A stretch of 64,000 nt of DNA, taken from positions 75,317,174-75,381,173 of the forward strand of contig CM045991.1 in NCBI GenBank assembly GCA_025175895.1, read 5' to 3'. This DNA is from Wurfbainia villosa. Taxonomy: Eukaryota > Streptophyta > Magnoliopsida > Zingiberales > Zingiberaceae. Made by a program: the position numbers and the translations under genes. The notes beneath the pieces are model-generated. The model saw nothing but the letters and a program-made list of their open reading frames with translations, made no database searches and was not told where the DNA came from. Positions 45,517-59,162 of the stretch are shown here, one piece after another; within the stretch, counting starts at the first letter, position 1; each line of letters starts with the position of its first letter.

Positions 45517-46691
45517 TGTAGGAGATCGGTATGCCGGCTAGAGGGGGGTGAATAGCCCTCTTCCAATGGATGTTGGAATTCTCGCGTTTGTTTGCTCGTC
45601 TACAAAAATGTTAGCGCAAGCGGAAGCAATAAACTAAGACAAGCAATAAATTAAAATACAAACACTAACAAAGAATATAACGTGGTTCACGGCTACGCCG
45701 CTAATCCACGATCCCGATTCGTCCGAGGTGAATCACTCCTTCAAAGCCAATCCAATATTGGTCTCTCCTTTGCACCAAGCTAGGTGGAGGTAACCTTTAC
45801 AATCAAGATCACTCTTCTTACAAATAGAATGGAGTAAAAGCAAGTAAGAAGAGTTTAGAGCTTGTGGGGCACTAGGAAGATCACTTGGAGCATAAGCATT
45901 AGCCTCCCAAAGGCTTACACCCTCTCTTTTTATAGAGAGGGCTGATTTCTTCCCGTTGGCCGCCACCAGTCGACTGACGCCCTTGGCAGTCGACTGCTGT
46001 CACTACAACGGCCTCCGAACATGTCGTATCCCGACCGTTGTAGTCCAACGGAACTCTTGGCAGTCGACTGCTAGACCTTACCGATCATCACGACCTCCGT
46101 AGTCGGCTCTGAGTCGGCTACGAGCGGTCTGCCGCGATATCCTCGATCGCGCCATTCCATGGCGATCGATCAGGGCATAAACCCATCGATCGGATACCGG
46201 TCGAACTACACTCGACTCGAGAGCGATCCAGCCATGACATGGCGATCGGGTGTCGAACCATCCGACACTTGGCCAAATGGCCAAGTTTCACCTAAGAGCT
46301 ACCCTTCCCCGGGTTACAATCGCTCACTCTCATCTCTCGGAGTCCCTCGCCTTCGAAGTTCTCTTCGTTCTCGGCCACGTCCCTCGGCAGCATCAGGCGC
46401 ACGGCTCTTAAATGCTCCTTCGCGTCTCTTGCCTCGAAGTCTACTTCCTCCGGCTTCACTCCAAGCTTCTCGTCCGGCGGTCCCTCGGATGCTCCAAGCG
46501 CACGGCTTCCGCAAAGCTATCCTTCACCGACTCAAGGCACGAGTCATGAGATGTGAAACTCGCCACGGCTTCATGTGCGAATTACTAAGTCCTGCATGAC
46601 TTCAACGCACATATCAAATCATCATAACACACTTAGTTAAACCCTTTGCCACACCATCAAAACCATATTACGGCAAGAGATTGCCCAAACA
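45517..46691 (-). repeat. Gag-only element 5' LTR
   Basis: The plus strand reads TGTAGGAGATCGG to TTGCCCAAACA. It is close to the 3' LTR except for rearranged short segments near 46060-46250. TATA hairpin at 45920-45941 (stem CCCTCTC/GAGAGGG). Confidence 0.93.
45920..45941 (-). promoter_or_regulatory. TATA box in hairpin loop (5' LTR, the active position)
   Basis: Same 7-bp stem and TATAAAAA loop as in the other two LTR copies. In the 5' LTR it would drive the element's transcript. Confidence 0.6.
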
Positions 46692-46696
46692 GACAT

Positions 46697-47653
46697 GACA
46701 ACTGTCCCAACTCAACAACTACCACTACTATCGAGTGAATAAGTAGCGATAAGCTAATGAGCTATAAGCTACACAACAGGGGTCCCTGCAGCTGACCACT
46801 CCGACTATCACTACCCATGAGTGGTCGAGTGACACACACCCAGGACAAACTGCATGCAACTCAAACTACCACCATCAATAGTGGTCGAGTGCGACACAAC
46901 ATATACACTGCCCTCACACCAACTACTACTACAACGAGTAACCATAGAGGTAGGATGACTGATAACCCTCTCAACTACAAGGGAAACTAGGTCACCAGTA
47001 AGCATGTAAATGGAATGAATGCACAACCACACATACATTCCTCCACAACACGCTCTCTATCCCATAGAGAGTCATACACAATAGACGGTCAACCAAGCTA
47101 GGACCTCTAGTCTGTAGCGACACACTATCGACAACCCACACAACCATACACAAATACATGATCCATAATAGATAGACAACATAAGGAATATGACACGACA
47201 GTCAACTCTACATCTAGGATAACACCCACCCCCGGATGTTTTACCATGATTGCACGAATCAAGTCTACAATCGTACTTAGCTATGTACACATAGTTAAAC
47301 AACTATATGTTTACATGCCACAACATCTATAATTTATAACAATGATTAACGAAATGTAATAACAACAAAAGAGCATCTTAAAGTGCAAAGAATAAGTATC
47401 AAGCAATAGAAAAACTGGAATGGAGTCAAGATATAGGTGTCATCAATGTAAAATCACATGCACCAAAATTTAACAACTACCTGACCAGGGTAGGAATATT
47501 ACCCACCTAATGTGTAGATCATGCTGATAAACTTCACATCCATGAATCTACTTCGAATCAAATACCTGTAACCAAAAATACAACATATAACCAAGTTTAA
47601 CAAGCACTCGGTAATAATGTCAATACATACTTGATTAACCTCAATAACCCCTT
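46697..47653 (-). repeat. Gypsy-C LTR, segment 3
   Basis: It resumes GACATGACAACTGTCC after the gag-only element, as in LTR A (19838) and LTR B (29263). It contains diverged hairpin units (near 47049) and ends at CCCTT, the left TSD of the solo LTR. Confidence 0.85.
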
Positions 47654-50600
47654 TGTAAGATATAGAAAAAAAAATAATAAATAATAGCCCTTGCTAATTG
47701 AGAATTAGCTCATGGAATTTTTAGGAATTTTTATAAATTTTTCCGGATTCAAAAGGAGTCTATATGAGGAAGATTTAAGCTTGAATGGGTGGTTAGGTTG
47801 GCTTGAGTTAACTCGGACTAAACCTAGGTTAGACTTGAGTTGACTAAACCCATTCCACCAACTTTAAAGGACCCAAACCTTACCGTTAGTGCATTTCTTA
47901 TTTCTTTCTTCAGATCGTGATTTCTTCATCCTCATCACCGATCTTTCCTCCTCTCCTCTTCTTCCTCTCGTCCGCAAAGGGATCTGGTCGGTTGGGGTTT
48001 TCGTCGGCACGAGACCAGCAGGCTAGCAGGAGGAGGAGCTAGCTGGCCATTTACGGGTCGACGGTTTCGGATCGAGGGGGAGGGAAGTTGTGACTACGGT
48101 GGGAGCTGCTATCGGCCTCTCTCTGCCGACAGCAAGGGGAGCTCGGATCGGTGCCATTGATGTCACAACTGAGTATCCTTGGTATTGCCATTTTCCCCTT
48201 AGCTTAGTTCTTGATCTTGCTTCGGGTGACTGGTTTTTGATCCTCTGTTCGCGATCGTCGCAGTGACCGATTACGATCGGGAGTTTTTCGGAGTTCGGTG
48301 AGTCGATCTAGACGAGGGGCACCTTCAACTGACTCTGCACCGTGAGTAGCAACGTCGGCTACCATAGCTCAGATCATCGCTAGGCTCATCCTCGGCTATC
48401 TTCACCACTATAGAGGTTAGCCACGGTTGGATCAGTGGATCAAGCAACAGATGGTTGATGTATCTTATATGTTACTGAATTTTTGATAAATTGTGTATGA
48501 TAGGTCGTGAGCTCCAGAGTTCAAATTAGTTCGATTTGTTGCCAACCTAGCAGTTGGGGTAAGTTCTGTATTGACCTATAGCTGCTATCAGATTTCTATT
48601 CTTCAACTTGAATTGTTGATAGCTAATTGGATATTGTTTTGTTGTGGATGAGTTGTGTGCTTGAGGGAGAGTTCAACTATGTGTGATATTGACATTTAGG
48701 TTGAGCTTGGTAAGGAGGATTTGGATGCTTATCACTGTACACTAGTTTGGTTTAGTTAATTGATCTGATGATGTGGATCAATGGATTTGAAGTTCAACAA
48801 GGGATGCTTTCTTTGGATAAGCTGTGGCTGATTGAAGTTGGGAGAGATTAAAGCAACATGAGGCAAGTAGATCTAAGTGATATGGATGCTTAATATATTT
48901 ATAGTTGATGTGGTAGTTGATGAAATGGGTTATTGTTGTTCACAGTAACATTAAGCTTGGATAACTCTGCTTGCAACAGAACTTGGACTTTCCGACAACA
49001 ACCGGGGTCACTGAGCTATTTTTCCTATGGTGTGATTCGATCGGTGTGTGAGACTGAATGGTAAGCTACTGCTCTAGCTTAGATTTAGTATTACTCGATT
49101 GTTAATATTGATTTAGTTGATCGAGATACAAGATTGATGTAGGATTTGATTCGATCATTAGATGTGTGATGATACCTAACTGTAATCTATTGTTACAGGA
49201 CTTTAATTGTCATATATACATGGACGTGTAGATGGATAGCACGGATTACATATCAGGTGGGTAATATCTACCCTGGTCAGGTAGTTTGATCTGAATCTGG
49301 TGCATGAATTTGGACTTATGCTATTACTTTGATCTTAGATCCACTCTTATTTAATCATATGCTTGTACTGCCTTGACCTTTGAGATATATTGTTGTTACT
49401 TCATTGATTATCTAGCACGGATATGAACTATAACCCTATTATGTGTTAGCTGATGGATGTTCAGTAAGTACAGGTGGTTAGGGTTATCTTGTGACCTCAA
49501 ATTGGGTTACTGTGTTACATCACTAGGGCTAGGTGATGGATTAGAATATGGAGTCGATTGTTGTATCGTATACTTATTAGTTGTGCATCTATGGTGGATC
49601 TAGTTGTTTGTGCATAGATAAGTGTGTGGTTGTCAGTATGTGGCTATGAACTAGAGGTCCTAGTGTGATGGTATATCCATTATGGATTGTGTGCCGGTGT
49701 ATGGTTATATGGACGGTCGATAGTTTCTCGCTACTGACTAGAGATTTTAGCGTGGTTAACTGTCAGATGTGTATGCCTCTTTGTGCGATAGAGAGAGTCT
49801 TGTGGATTGTAGTCCTTGCATAGTTGACTTTTGGTTTACCAGGACTCCCCGTGGAATAGGGAGTGTTGCGAGGATCCGTATATGGAGCTATGCATCATTA
49901 CATTTGCATGCATGTTGTCGACTGGGGTCTCCCTTGTGGTTGAGATGAGTCGTCAGTCATCCTGCCTTCCCGGCCACTCGAGGTAGTGGTAGCAGGGTTG
50001 AGGGCAGAGCATTGGATGTGATGTGCGCTCCACTATACGGTGGTAGTGGAGATGCACTTGGCCTTGTCTTGCAGTGGTGTTAGCACTCGCCCACTATAGG
50101 CGGTGGTTGTGTGGCGTGGTGTCTTGTGTCGAGCGCTCGTCTACTCATGGGTAGTGGAGGCGGCGGCGAGGACCCCATGGAGTAGTTAGCTCTTTTGCGG
50201 CTTATATGCTACTCATTACTACCTCGGTCCTCGAGTAGTGGAAGCTGGAGTCGGGCTAGTCGTCATGCCGTGCCACCTGGGCCATACTGGGGTCGTGGTT
50301 GGACGGGTCCGTAGACATGACCATGCATATGCATTGCTGATATATATATGTGCATGTATTTGATATATGTTTTACATATGCCTATGAGATGCTGCATTTG
50401 ATTAAGCTATGATTGTTACATATGCTTGTTCATCATGATACATGTTATTTGCATATTATATACTACTGTGTGTTGAGCATGATATATGTGTTGGTCCAGA
50501 CTGTTGTATGCATTTGATTAGCGTCATGTCATAGTGTAGTATGGACCGGGTTTTTATTATATGTGATTATATACTGTTCATATGTCTGAGTGTTGGTCAG

Positions 50601-51342
50601 GTATGGGATTGACCTTGTATGTTATATGGGTTATGTTATTGTATGCCTGTTCAGAATGATATAGCTTATGGTGTTGCAGGCCGTCAGGTACGTTAGTACA
50701 TTATTTCGTGTTTAGTTGATCAGTTTAGTATATGTATTGAGTATGACTATACTAGTGGTAACTAATTATTACATTTAGAACTGTATGTCTATTAGACTCA
50801 TGCTATATACTTGTAGATCTTCACATGTATACTTGTAGATCTCTATATCCTATATGTTGTTCATGCACTATCTATATATTACCCCTGAGTTTATGCTCAC
50901 CACCCCGGACCCTGTGTTTCCTGTCGCCCAAGTAACAGGTAGAAGATTCGTTGGACGTTCAGAGCTCCGCCAGCTGATCCCATCTCACACCGAACTGATG
51001 GATATGTATTCCATATTGTTGTATTTTTTTGGATTGTTATTTTTGGATTTTACCCTGTATTGTTTCCGTATTTACGATATACGGATGTGTTGTATGTATT
51101 TGGTCTTTGATGTGATTTCTGTTATGATTCTTGAAGTGTCAAAGTCACTCCGGAGTGCACAGTTCGGTCTTTGTATCTTGTTTTATCTGTCAGTATGTTT
51201 CTGCTGTGTTTAGTATGTTGATATCTTTATATTATATTGTTGTTGTGGGCCTACGAGCCTTGTATTAACCTGAAATGTTGCTACGTACAGGGGAGATGTT
51301 GTCCGTTTTCTTTTCGCCGCGGCATACTCTCGGGGCGTGACA
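47654..51342 (+). mobile_element. Solo Gypsy LTR (LTR D), opposite orientation
   Basis: 3,689 bp from TGTAAGATATAG to GGGGCGTGACA, flanked by a perfect 5-bp TSD CCCTT (47649-47653 and 51343-51347). Its start matches the Gypsy-C LTR start (minus strand at 52837: TGTAAGACATA) better than the AB type, so it belongs to the C subfamily. There is no PBS or PPT on either side, as expected after LTR-LTR recombination. It lies inside an LTR of its own family. ORFs such as 50854-51213 show no domain. Confidence 0.93.
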
Positions 51343-51347
51343 CCCTT

Positions 51348-52837
51348 AATCAGATTCCACCTACAATATACTTCACAAATAACTCTGCTTTAATATCCTA
51401 TTGCAAAGTTATCACACATCCACTTCGAAACAAAACAACATCTTCTATCACAATAATATATTTTCATAAGCATTAAGATCTAGACCCACCATGTTATGCC
51501 TCAATTGCACAACCTCCTTGTCTACCTAATAGCACCCAATCTACATCGATCAACATCATTCATCTATACTAGTGAATCCAATAACATAGCAAGCTACACT
51601 TATACAATTCATCATTGATTACTTATTGAACTAATAATTAACTATAGAACGTAGCATACATCCATCAATAATCCAAATCCAAGCTTACCTAACACCACTT
51701 CATTCAACCACAACTTCTTGCTCCAATTTAGGGTATCTAATCTACATCAAACAACCAAATTAAAGGCAACACCCAATTCAACTCATCTTCATCCTCTAAC
51801 AATCACAAGATATCTTAGATATCACATTATCCCTACCAAATCCACACTTACATCGTGACGTTACAATTGTTCACAGCCTTTCCGGAGGAACAAACCCACT
51901 GCAACTCAACTCGATTGCAAATAAGAAATCATCGGAGGTTGTTGCGGTGGAGATCGGTAGAACACAACCAAGTAAGGGACATTGGAGCTTGCCGCAGTTG
52001 GGATCCACAAAACACAGCCACGAAAACCCTCGAATCCTGTTTCACAAGATCAAACTCACGATGATGACTGCCCACAGAAAGAACCAAACGACTCACTAAA
52101 GACAATCTCCTATTCATCTTTGGTGAGGAATGCTTGAACGATCAACCAATGGTGAATTTCAACCCACCTTTGATCAGGCAGAGATGTTATTTGCCGAAGG
52201 GATGATTAACCGTTAGCTCACCTCTTGATCTCAAGATCGGCTCGCAAGCAGGTAAGCCTTCACCTCATAGCAGAAAATAAAGGAGAAGAAATATCAGATC
52301 AATTTGAGATGGTAATGACCCGGATCGAAACACTGTCGAGAAGGAAAGTCATCGGCTAGAGCTCGCAAACCGCCGATGGAGGGATGAAGGGTAGCGGTAG
52401 AGGAGGTCGATGATGAGATGGCTCAGTGGTCACAGAGGTCATCCCATGCACTGAGGCAAACTCGACAGCTGAAGGAGCTAGCTATCGCCGAGATCGGGAG
52501 GGAGAGGCAATGACAATGGAGCATAGGGAAGAAGAGAATCGTGAGTGGGGTATTGATCGGGAGAAGAGGAAAAGAACGAGATCGAGATTTGAGGAGAAGA
52601 AAATTTCAGCTGAGAAAATTAGGTATCTAGATTTAAAGGCTGGCCGAGTTGGTTGAGCTAGCCCAAGTTTAACCTAAGGCTAACCTAGGTTAACCCAATC
52701 ACCTACTTAGGCTTTAATTTTCCCCCTAAATGATCAAATGAACTCCTTTTGAATCCAGGAAAATTTCTAAAAAATCATGAAAAATTATATAAGATAATTT
52801 CTTAATTAACAAGGGATATTTTTTTTTATGTCTTACA
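51348..52837 (-). repeat. Gypsy-C LTR, segment 4 (LTR start)
   Basis: Continues LTR C after the solo LTR and ends ATGTCTTACA at 52837, immediately before the PPT. With the other segments it sums to about 3.56 kb, close to the solo LTR length. Confidence 0.88.
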
Positions 52838-55085
52838 TTCTCCCCCACTAATAAAAATTTGGTCCCCAAATTTCCAACTCAAGTATGAGTAAGCAATGTC
52901 ACACTTATCAACCCAAGTATCTTGTGAGGGAATCACACACCTCAAGTAACTAAGTGGGGGTACTGATAGCCTCTAAAATCTATCACACATGCTTTCAACA
53001 ATCCTTTTAAAGTATAAATAGTACCTTCATACTGTCCATCTATCAAAAGGTAAATAATCGTAACAAAGCGGAGCTCTATGTCTGTGACCTGTTGGAGACT
53101 TTGCCAGAATCGAAAGGAGAATCATGTATCACTATCAGAAATGATACTCAAGGATACTCCAAGAAACAGAAAATCTCCTTGCAGTATAATTTCATCGAGT
53201 GACCCAATGAAATTCATCTTACAGCTCGGTAGAAAATGAGCGGACTTGGCTAATCAATCACCGATTACCCCAAATCGCACTAGGCTCCCACATCCATCTT
53301 TGTATGTAACCCTATTGGTCACTAATATTCCATCTTTACTTGTTGGTACACCCAACATCAAACTACAAAATCAACCCATGTCCTACATGTCGTTCCACCA
53401 ACAAGAACATTTCAAAATTTTCTATTTTCGGATACACTCCGAATAAATCACCAATCTCGAATGGCGATCCTCTTGAATCAACTCATCCTGAAGCTGAAAC
53501 AACTCTAAGTCATAGTCTTCCTCGAAGATGAAAATATCTCTATCATTACAAAAGAGATCTGTCTGCTGACATGAATCAAAATTAACTCGTCCTAAATCTA
53601 ATACAACTTCGGGAACCACTATCCTCCTAAGAGATGGAGAATTATTTTCCCCCAAGAGAAATCAATCCACTGTCCAAAATCCACTCTACACACAGAACTG
53701 GAAATGACTGGGAGACTATAATGACTAATCTCCCTTGTTGCATCAGTCCATGTTCTAGCGACTCTATAGTAGCTACCCAGAAGCTAGCCAAAACCCCTTG
53801 AGCATTCCTGCTCCATACATCTACAAGTCAGGATAATAACTACTAAGTCCACGTCATGTGTATAGTAGCTTATCTCACAGTTCCTCAACTACCGTAAGCT
53901 TAGGATACATCATATCAACTACATCAGGATCTCCAATCCCTGAAATGATGCATCTGTGTGCAATACCCTTCTATCCACACCAAAAAGATTAACTAATACT
54001 CATGAAAAAGTTAACCATCGTCTAGGTCCGGAAAACTGGGTTCGCAAGCTTTTGACCAAGTGAATGCCATCAGTGGTATAGTAACGCTAGTAACATCCTA
54101 TCCACATTTATGGTAATAACCAAATCAATACAAGGAAACCATCATCTACGGTGATTGAGTGCGCAACTCCAACTACCACCATCAATAGTGGCCAAGTTAC
54201 ACAACTCCAACAAACACAAACTAATCCAATCGCTTCCAAGATACTCGATTCCTCAAGTACATGGATGACTAAATCGTTAAATACACCTAACAATATTATC
54301 CAATGCTCATAAAATTCATACCAAGTATGACATATCGTCTTCTACACACCTGTATCCTTTTTACTCTAAGATGATGATATCTCAATCATCACACCGATAA
54401 TCATAATTGTATGATACCAAGTCACTACAATATCAATACTCCAATCCTAAATCAACCCTAGAGTATACACAGGTGTCTTTTAACTAATCTAAACAGATCA
54501 TCTATCCACAATGAAGGATATTCATTCTCAACAACTATTGCATTTGATCATCGATAATCGATGCATGACTTTAAAGGTCTGTCTCTCTTTTAACAAAAAG
54601 TTCCAGATCTTCTCAAGAAGAAATATTGGGATAGATAAATCTCCCTTCCAACACCTCCTATAATCACAACTTAGATTCTCCCAATTTCTATAGTGTTTAG
54701 CAACACTGATACCAATAAGATTATCTCCCGGTATGAGGTCTTTAATATAGAAATTATTCCCGAGATCACTCCAATTGCATACTCCATTTGCCTATGCAGT
54801 GATAATCCTGGAAGTTCAGCCGAAACTACATCCAAATACTCTCTTATTATACTACATCTGAGAGGCATATTATATGATCATTTCAACAATTTAACTATCC
54901 ATAAGGATATGTCTATAGTAAAGGTATGTCTATCAAAGTCTAAGGGCATCCCTTGACTTCTTGGTTGTTGGTCAACATCTCATCTGATGGAAGAGAAACA
55001 ACTAATCCACATGATCCGAAAATATAAATCCTTCTAATCCTATCTAAGAATGTTCTAGACATAGATACCTGTAAACTATCAGTAT
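52838..55085 (-). pseudogene. Gypsy-C internal region, 3' part, heavily decayed pol
   Basis: It starts with the PPT (TTCTCCCCCACT on plus) and 'TTTGGTCCCCAAATTT' shared with Gypsy-AB. Fragments homologous to AB integrase survive as scattered minus-strand pieces (about 53090-53260 parallels 24710-24900; 53740-53830 parallels 24985-25060). The last part (54895-55085) parallels 26150-26340. No ORF longer than about 90 codons. It is cut by Copia-3 at 55086; the rest lies beyond the window. Confidence 0.75.
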
Positions 55086-57294
55086 TGTTAGTAATATATG
55101 AGAGATGTCCTAAGGCAATCGCCTTATGTTTGAACCATTTATATGATAAATGAAGATTCACTATTTGAGTATACATGTTTTCATGTATTTGATTAGATCT
55201 TAAACTCATTTACTGAATGTCCACGATACGATTCACAGCATAAGAGAATTTGTGATTGGATCACAACTAGTGAGTATATCTACATGTGTAATTGTGATGT
55301 ATCGGAATTATTCCTAGTCGATGAATTGATGGATTTGGACACCATCAATTCTGTCAAGACTAGCATGAGGTATACTCCTTGGTGTATCCAAGCAGCTGAT
55401 TCTCACTGGCTGGAGATATTGTGATGTCCGGAGTTAATCGTGGATGCTAATTATGGTAACTAGTTCATTGGCGTGACCAGCCGTAAGACTTCATATGGTT
55501 CTCTGCATATATAGATATGTCAATGAAGTTCTTACTGTAGCTTAAGTGCGATGTTCCTTTAACTTGCGGTATTCAAGTCATCTTGATCATAAAGACTTAT
55601 GCTTTGACATCTTAAGCAAGCATCTCTGAGGAGATGTGGACCCGGGATGATTGGATATATGTCGAAGTGATCGAAGGTGTTTGAATAGCCTATAAAGGAT
55701 TCACCACTCCTTGCGAGGAGATGTATACCCATGGCCTCTCGTCGGATTGTTACTAAAGTCTTTGGCCAAAGCATTAAATGTTTAGAGTAAGGTACTCTTT
55801 GATACATGTGCAGTAACTAGAATCCGTAGGACGAGGAAATGATACTTGGGCTAGGTGTGACGTAGTCAACCTAGTGGGGACTGAAACTATAGACCATGTC
55901 CTAAACCAAGTGGGTATAAGATGAGTGAAGGGAATGGGGCACGATTCATTCGAGCTGCTGAAGGGTTTCAGAAATAGTTCTGGATCAACCATTGATCTTT
56001 TCGATTAATTGGGGATCATGATGTACTACTAGCTGCCCCTCATGATCGTTCTATAATTAATTGTTAATTATAGATGACCAACATAAACCGAGAACCTATT
56101 TGGTCACACGCACAATGAGCGTAATCCGAAGGATTTAAAACGAGCTTGAGAATGAGATTCTCAGACCGAGAGAAACTAGGTTTGGTTGGACCAAACAAGG
56201 AGCGAGCATGAAATTGTTTCAGTCGCAATGGAAGCGTGGATGGGCCGTGTCTTATGAAGACATGATGGATGAACCAAATTCGTTTGGTTCTAATCCAATG
56301 GTGAAGAATAAACCAAAGGGGTTTGGTTTGTTTTAAACGAATGAACCAAAGTTGGTTCGATTCGTTTTAACTTAAAATAGACCAACATGGTTTGGTTTAT
56401 TTTAACTTAAATTAATGGAGCGGGTTAACGGGCTTTTGGTTATGATCCAATAACCATTAGGAGAATTTGTTCTCTATAAAATAGGACTTAAGGGTTTTGT
56501 GAAAACCGAATTCACGCAATCCCTAGTTGCCGCCCACCCCTCCTCTCCTCTAGTGGTCGACGCCCAACCCTAGCCGCCGCCTAGCTTTGTGCCACCGTCC
56601 AAGTTTGTTGCCAGCATTCAAGCTTCAGCCGGTGATCCTCCGGCGACCCTCCGGTGATATTCTTTTGGTCCGGCGACAAGGTGAGCGTCTAGCTTCCTTA
56701 TTTGGCCGGCCCTATTCCTCCACCAAAGCTGTCCAGTTTTCTGGACAGCTTGTTTATTTCATGTCGGAGCATCGTTTGGATGACGTTCGGAGCTCTGACA
56801 GTGGCTTCCTTGCCGGGGATTCGATCTCCAGTAATCCTCATAGGTGGAGGACGAAGGATTCGTCAAACGGTTGACGAATACCTCTCCGGAAAAGCAAGTT
56901 TTGGGGACTCATTTTTGAATCCGAATTTTGATTCGGATTGTGATCTTCTCTCGATCACATCGTCTTCGACACGAGGCTAGTAACTCGTACGAAGATGAGG
57001 CTCGTGACTTTGTGAAGTCATCCTGAAGATACTCAGCGTGGATACGGATAGAGATGATTCTAGCGAGGATCATTCCGGTTGATGTCTTTCCCGCTACACA
57101 TGATACGTAAGGTATACGTAGTATAAATTTTCTTTTATTGCAAAATTTAAATTTATGGTTATGTCTACATATGTTGTAATATGCATGCGTGTGGTGTGTG
57201 TGTTGTAATAAATTAGATTTATTATTTTATTACTTCCACTGTGCACATGTTTATTTAAACATGTTCAACACAGCCATGTGCCTAAAACCCAACA
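55086..57294 (+). repeat. Copia-3 5' LTR
   Basis: It starts TGTTAGTAATATATGAGAG and ends AAAACCCAACA. TATA-like TATAAAATA at 56475-56483. It is more diverged from either Copia-1 LTR than those are from each other, so it is a separate insertion event. Confidence 0.92.
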
Positions 57295-58579
57295 AAGGGT
57301 ATCGTGAGCCTGTGCTGTGTTTCTATCATAAAATTGTTTTGTGATAGTCGTAATGGTATTTATGGAAATTTTCTACTTTTGGAAAGTTAAAAGTATTTTT
57401 GGAAATTTTTAATTTTGTAAAGTCTAGAAGTATTTATGGAAATCTTTTACTTTTGGAAAGTTAGAAGTATTTATGGAAATTGTTATTTTCCATAAATAAA
57501 ATATTTGATTAGATTTGGAAATTTGTTTCCTAATTTAATCATGATTTGATTTGGGAAATCAAATCTTAAAATATTTTATTTCCATAAGTAGTTTTGATGA
57601 TTTAAGAAATTTGTTTCCTAAATTGACTTTCCTTAATCAACACTTTCCACAAATAAAATATGTGATTATATTTTGAAATATGTTTCCTAATTTAATCATG
57701 ATTTGATTTGGAGAATCAAATCTTAAACATATTTTATTTCCATAAATAGTTATGACATATAAGGAAATTTTGTACATGTCATAATTGTATGTCATGTAAT
57801 TGCATTAGATGCATATCATTATGTCATACGTGTCGTGACATGTAGATGTATGTCATGTATGTCATGCCATGTAGATAATAGTTATTTGTATGCAAAGAGA
57901 ATGAGACATAAAAAACCTTTACTTAATATTAAAGCCTACACCTTCCATTAATATGGTTAGAGCCAGAGTTTCGTTTCTTGTTTGGGTTGTTGGACTCTCT
58001 CCAAGCCCGGCTCGAACCCGAACATATTCAAACCATGGAATAGTTTAATACTAATATTTTAAGAGTCAGAGGTCAATCATTAGCTTTGGTTGTTGGACTC
58101 TCTCCAAGCCGGGCTAATTGGTTGAATGCGCTCTAACCATATTAAAACTATTTCTCGATTAATGGGTTGGTTTTAACCTGGAGCATCGGCTTGTTGGACT
58201 CTCTCCAAGGTCGATGTGAAGGGAGGTGGAGTTGGGTGCTATGCATATGATGCATACTTGTTAATGTGTTAACAACCCGATGTATGTGTGAACATTCAAT
58301 TAGTTGATAGCACATTGTGATAGTTGCATATATGTGATATGCAATCGGTATATTTGATACCTACCTTCGTAGTTATGAATGACTTGTTGGACTCTCTCAA
58401 AGGTTGTTCATATCTATGTTGGATATCAGCCCATTCGGAGATGGGCTACATTCTCCCGAAGTGATTTTGGGGTTTTTGAAATTCGAAAAATGAATGGGAT
58501 TTATGAATGTATATTGATGCATTTTAAAATCATTTTCTCTTATATGCTCATTTTGTATTTCTAGGTTAATCGATTGATC
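57295..58579 (+). other. Copia-3 leader with PBS-like site and 19-mer hairpins
   Basis: After the LTR comes AAGGGTATCGTGAGCC, a poor match to the iMet site. The AT-rich TATTTATGGAAAT units are at 57355-57485. The 19-mer TTGTTGGACTCTCTCCAAG lies at 57987, 58090, 58191 and 58384 (the last with one change), at nearly the same spacing as in Copia-1. Confidence 0.75.
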
Positions 58580-59162
58580 ATGACGTCTTTGAATTTGCGC
58601 ACTATTTTGGATTCAAACAAATTGACTGGGCCTAACTTCCTGGACTGGCTTAGAAACTTGAGAATTGTTCTTAAGGCGGAAAAGCTAGCATATGTCTTTG
58701 AAGAGCCTCTTCCCAATCGTCCTAGGGATGATGCAACTCCAAACCAAATGTTGGCCTATCAGAAACATGTGGCAGATTATGAACTGGCGAGTTGCATCAT
58801 GCTAGCTGCGATGGTACCTGAGCTGCAAAAGCAGCATGAGCATATGGATGCTAATACCATAGTCTTCCATCTTCATGAGTTGTTTGATGAGCAAACGAGA
58901 TCCGAAAGGTTCGAAGTCTCTAGGCTCCTCTTCACCATGAAGATGCAAGAAGGTTTGTCTGTAGTGCAGTTTGTGCTAAAGATGAATGGGTACATCGAGC
59001 GGCTAGCCACCCTTGGGTTTGTGATGGATCATGAATTAACTATTGACTTAATTCTGCATTGTTTGCCCAAGAGTTTCTCACAATTTGTGATGAACTCTCG
59101 GATGAACAAATTAGAATCCACTATTCCTAAGCTCCTTAATATGCTGAAGACTGTGGAGCCTT
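58580..59162 (+). pseudogene. gag: Copia-3 gag, cut by Copia-4
   Basis: ATG 58580 (after an in-frame TTG) opens the capsid domain: 'LDSNKLTGPNFLDWLRNLRIVL', 'DLILHCLPKSFSQFVM', 'LLNMLKTVE'. The frame is undamaged for 194 codons, then enters the Copia-4 LTR and stops at 59174-59176. The linker, zinc knuckle and all of pol would lie on the far side of the insertion. It contains the segment deleted from Copia-1 gag, and so serves as the reference for that deletion. Confidence 0.9.

Larger units (their letters stand above)
41262..46691 (-). mobile_element. Gag-only SIRE-like retrotransposon (TR-GAG type, non-autonomous)
   Basis: A 5.4-kb minus-strand element with perfect TSD GACAT (41257-41261 and 46692-46696). 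LTRs are 41262-42438 (3') and 45517-46691 (5'), 1,177 and 1,175 bp. The first 168 bp differ at about seven positions. PBS lies at 45502-45516 and PPT at 42439-42452. The 3.1-kb interior holds one open gag gene (43733-45454) and a 1.28-kb non-coding tail. There is no protease, integrase, RT or RNase H and no room for them. TR-GAG elements (LTR elements keeping only gag) are known in plants; this SIRE-like example is one by structure. Confidence 0.93.
55086..59162 (+). mobile_element. Copia-3: Angela-like element, same family as Copia-1, interrupted by Copia-4
   Basis: The 5' LTR (55086-57294, 2,209 bp) matches the Copia-1 LTRs, followed by the same repeat leader and the first 194 codons of gag. 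The left flank is AGTAT (55081-55085). Copia-4 enters at 59163. The rest of Copia-3 and its 3' LTR lie outside the window. Confidence 0.9.

Noticed and set aside
50854..51213. 119-residue plus ORF near the end of the solo LTR
   Set aside because: Hydrophobic, Tyr/Phe/Leu-rich reading of an LTR; the homologous parts of the other LTRs are not open.
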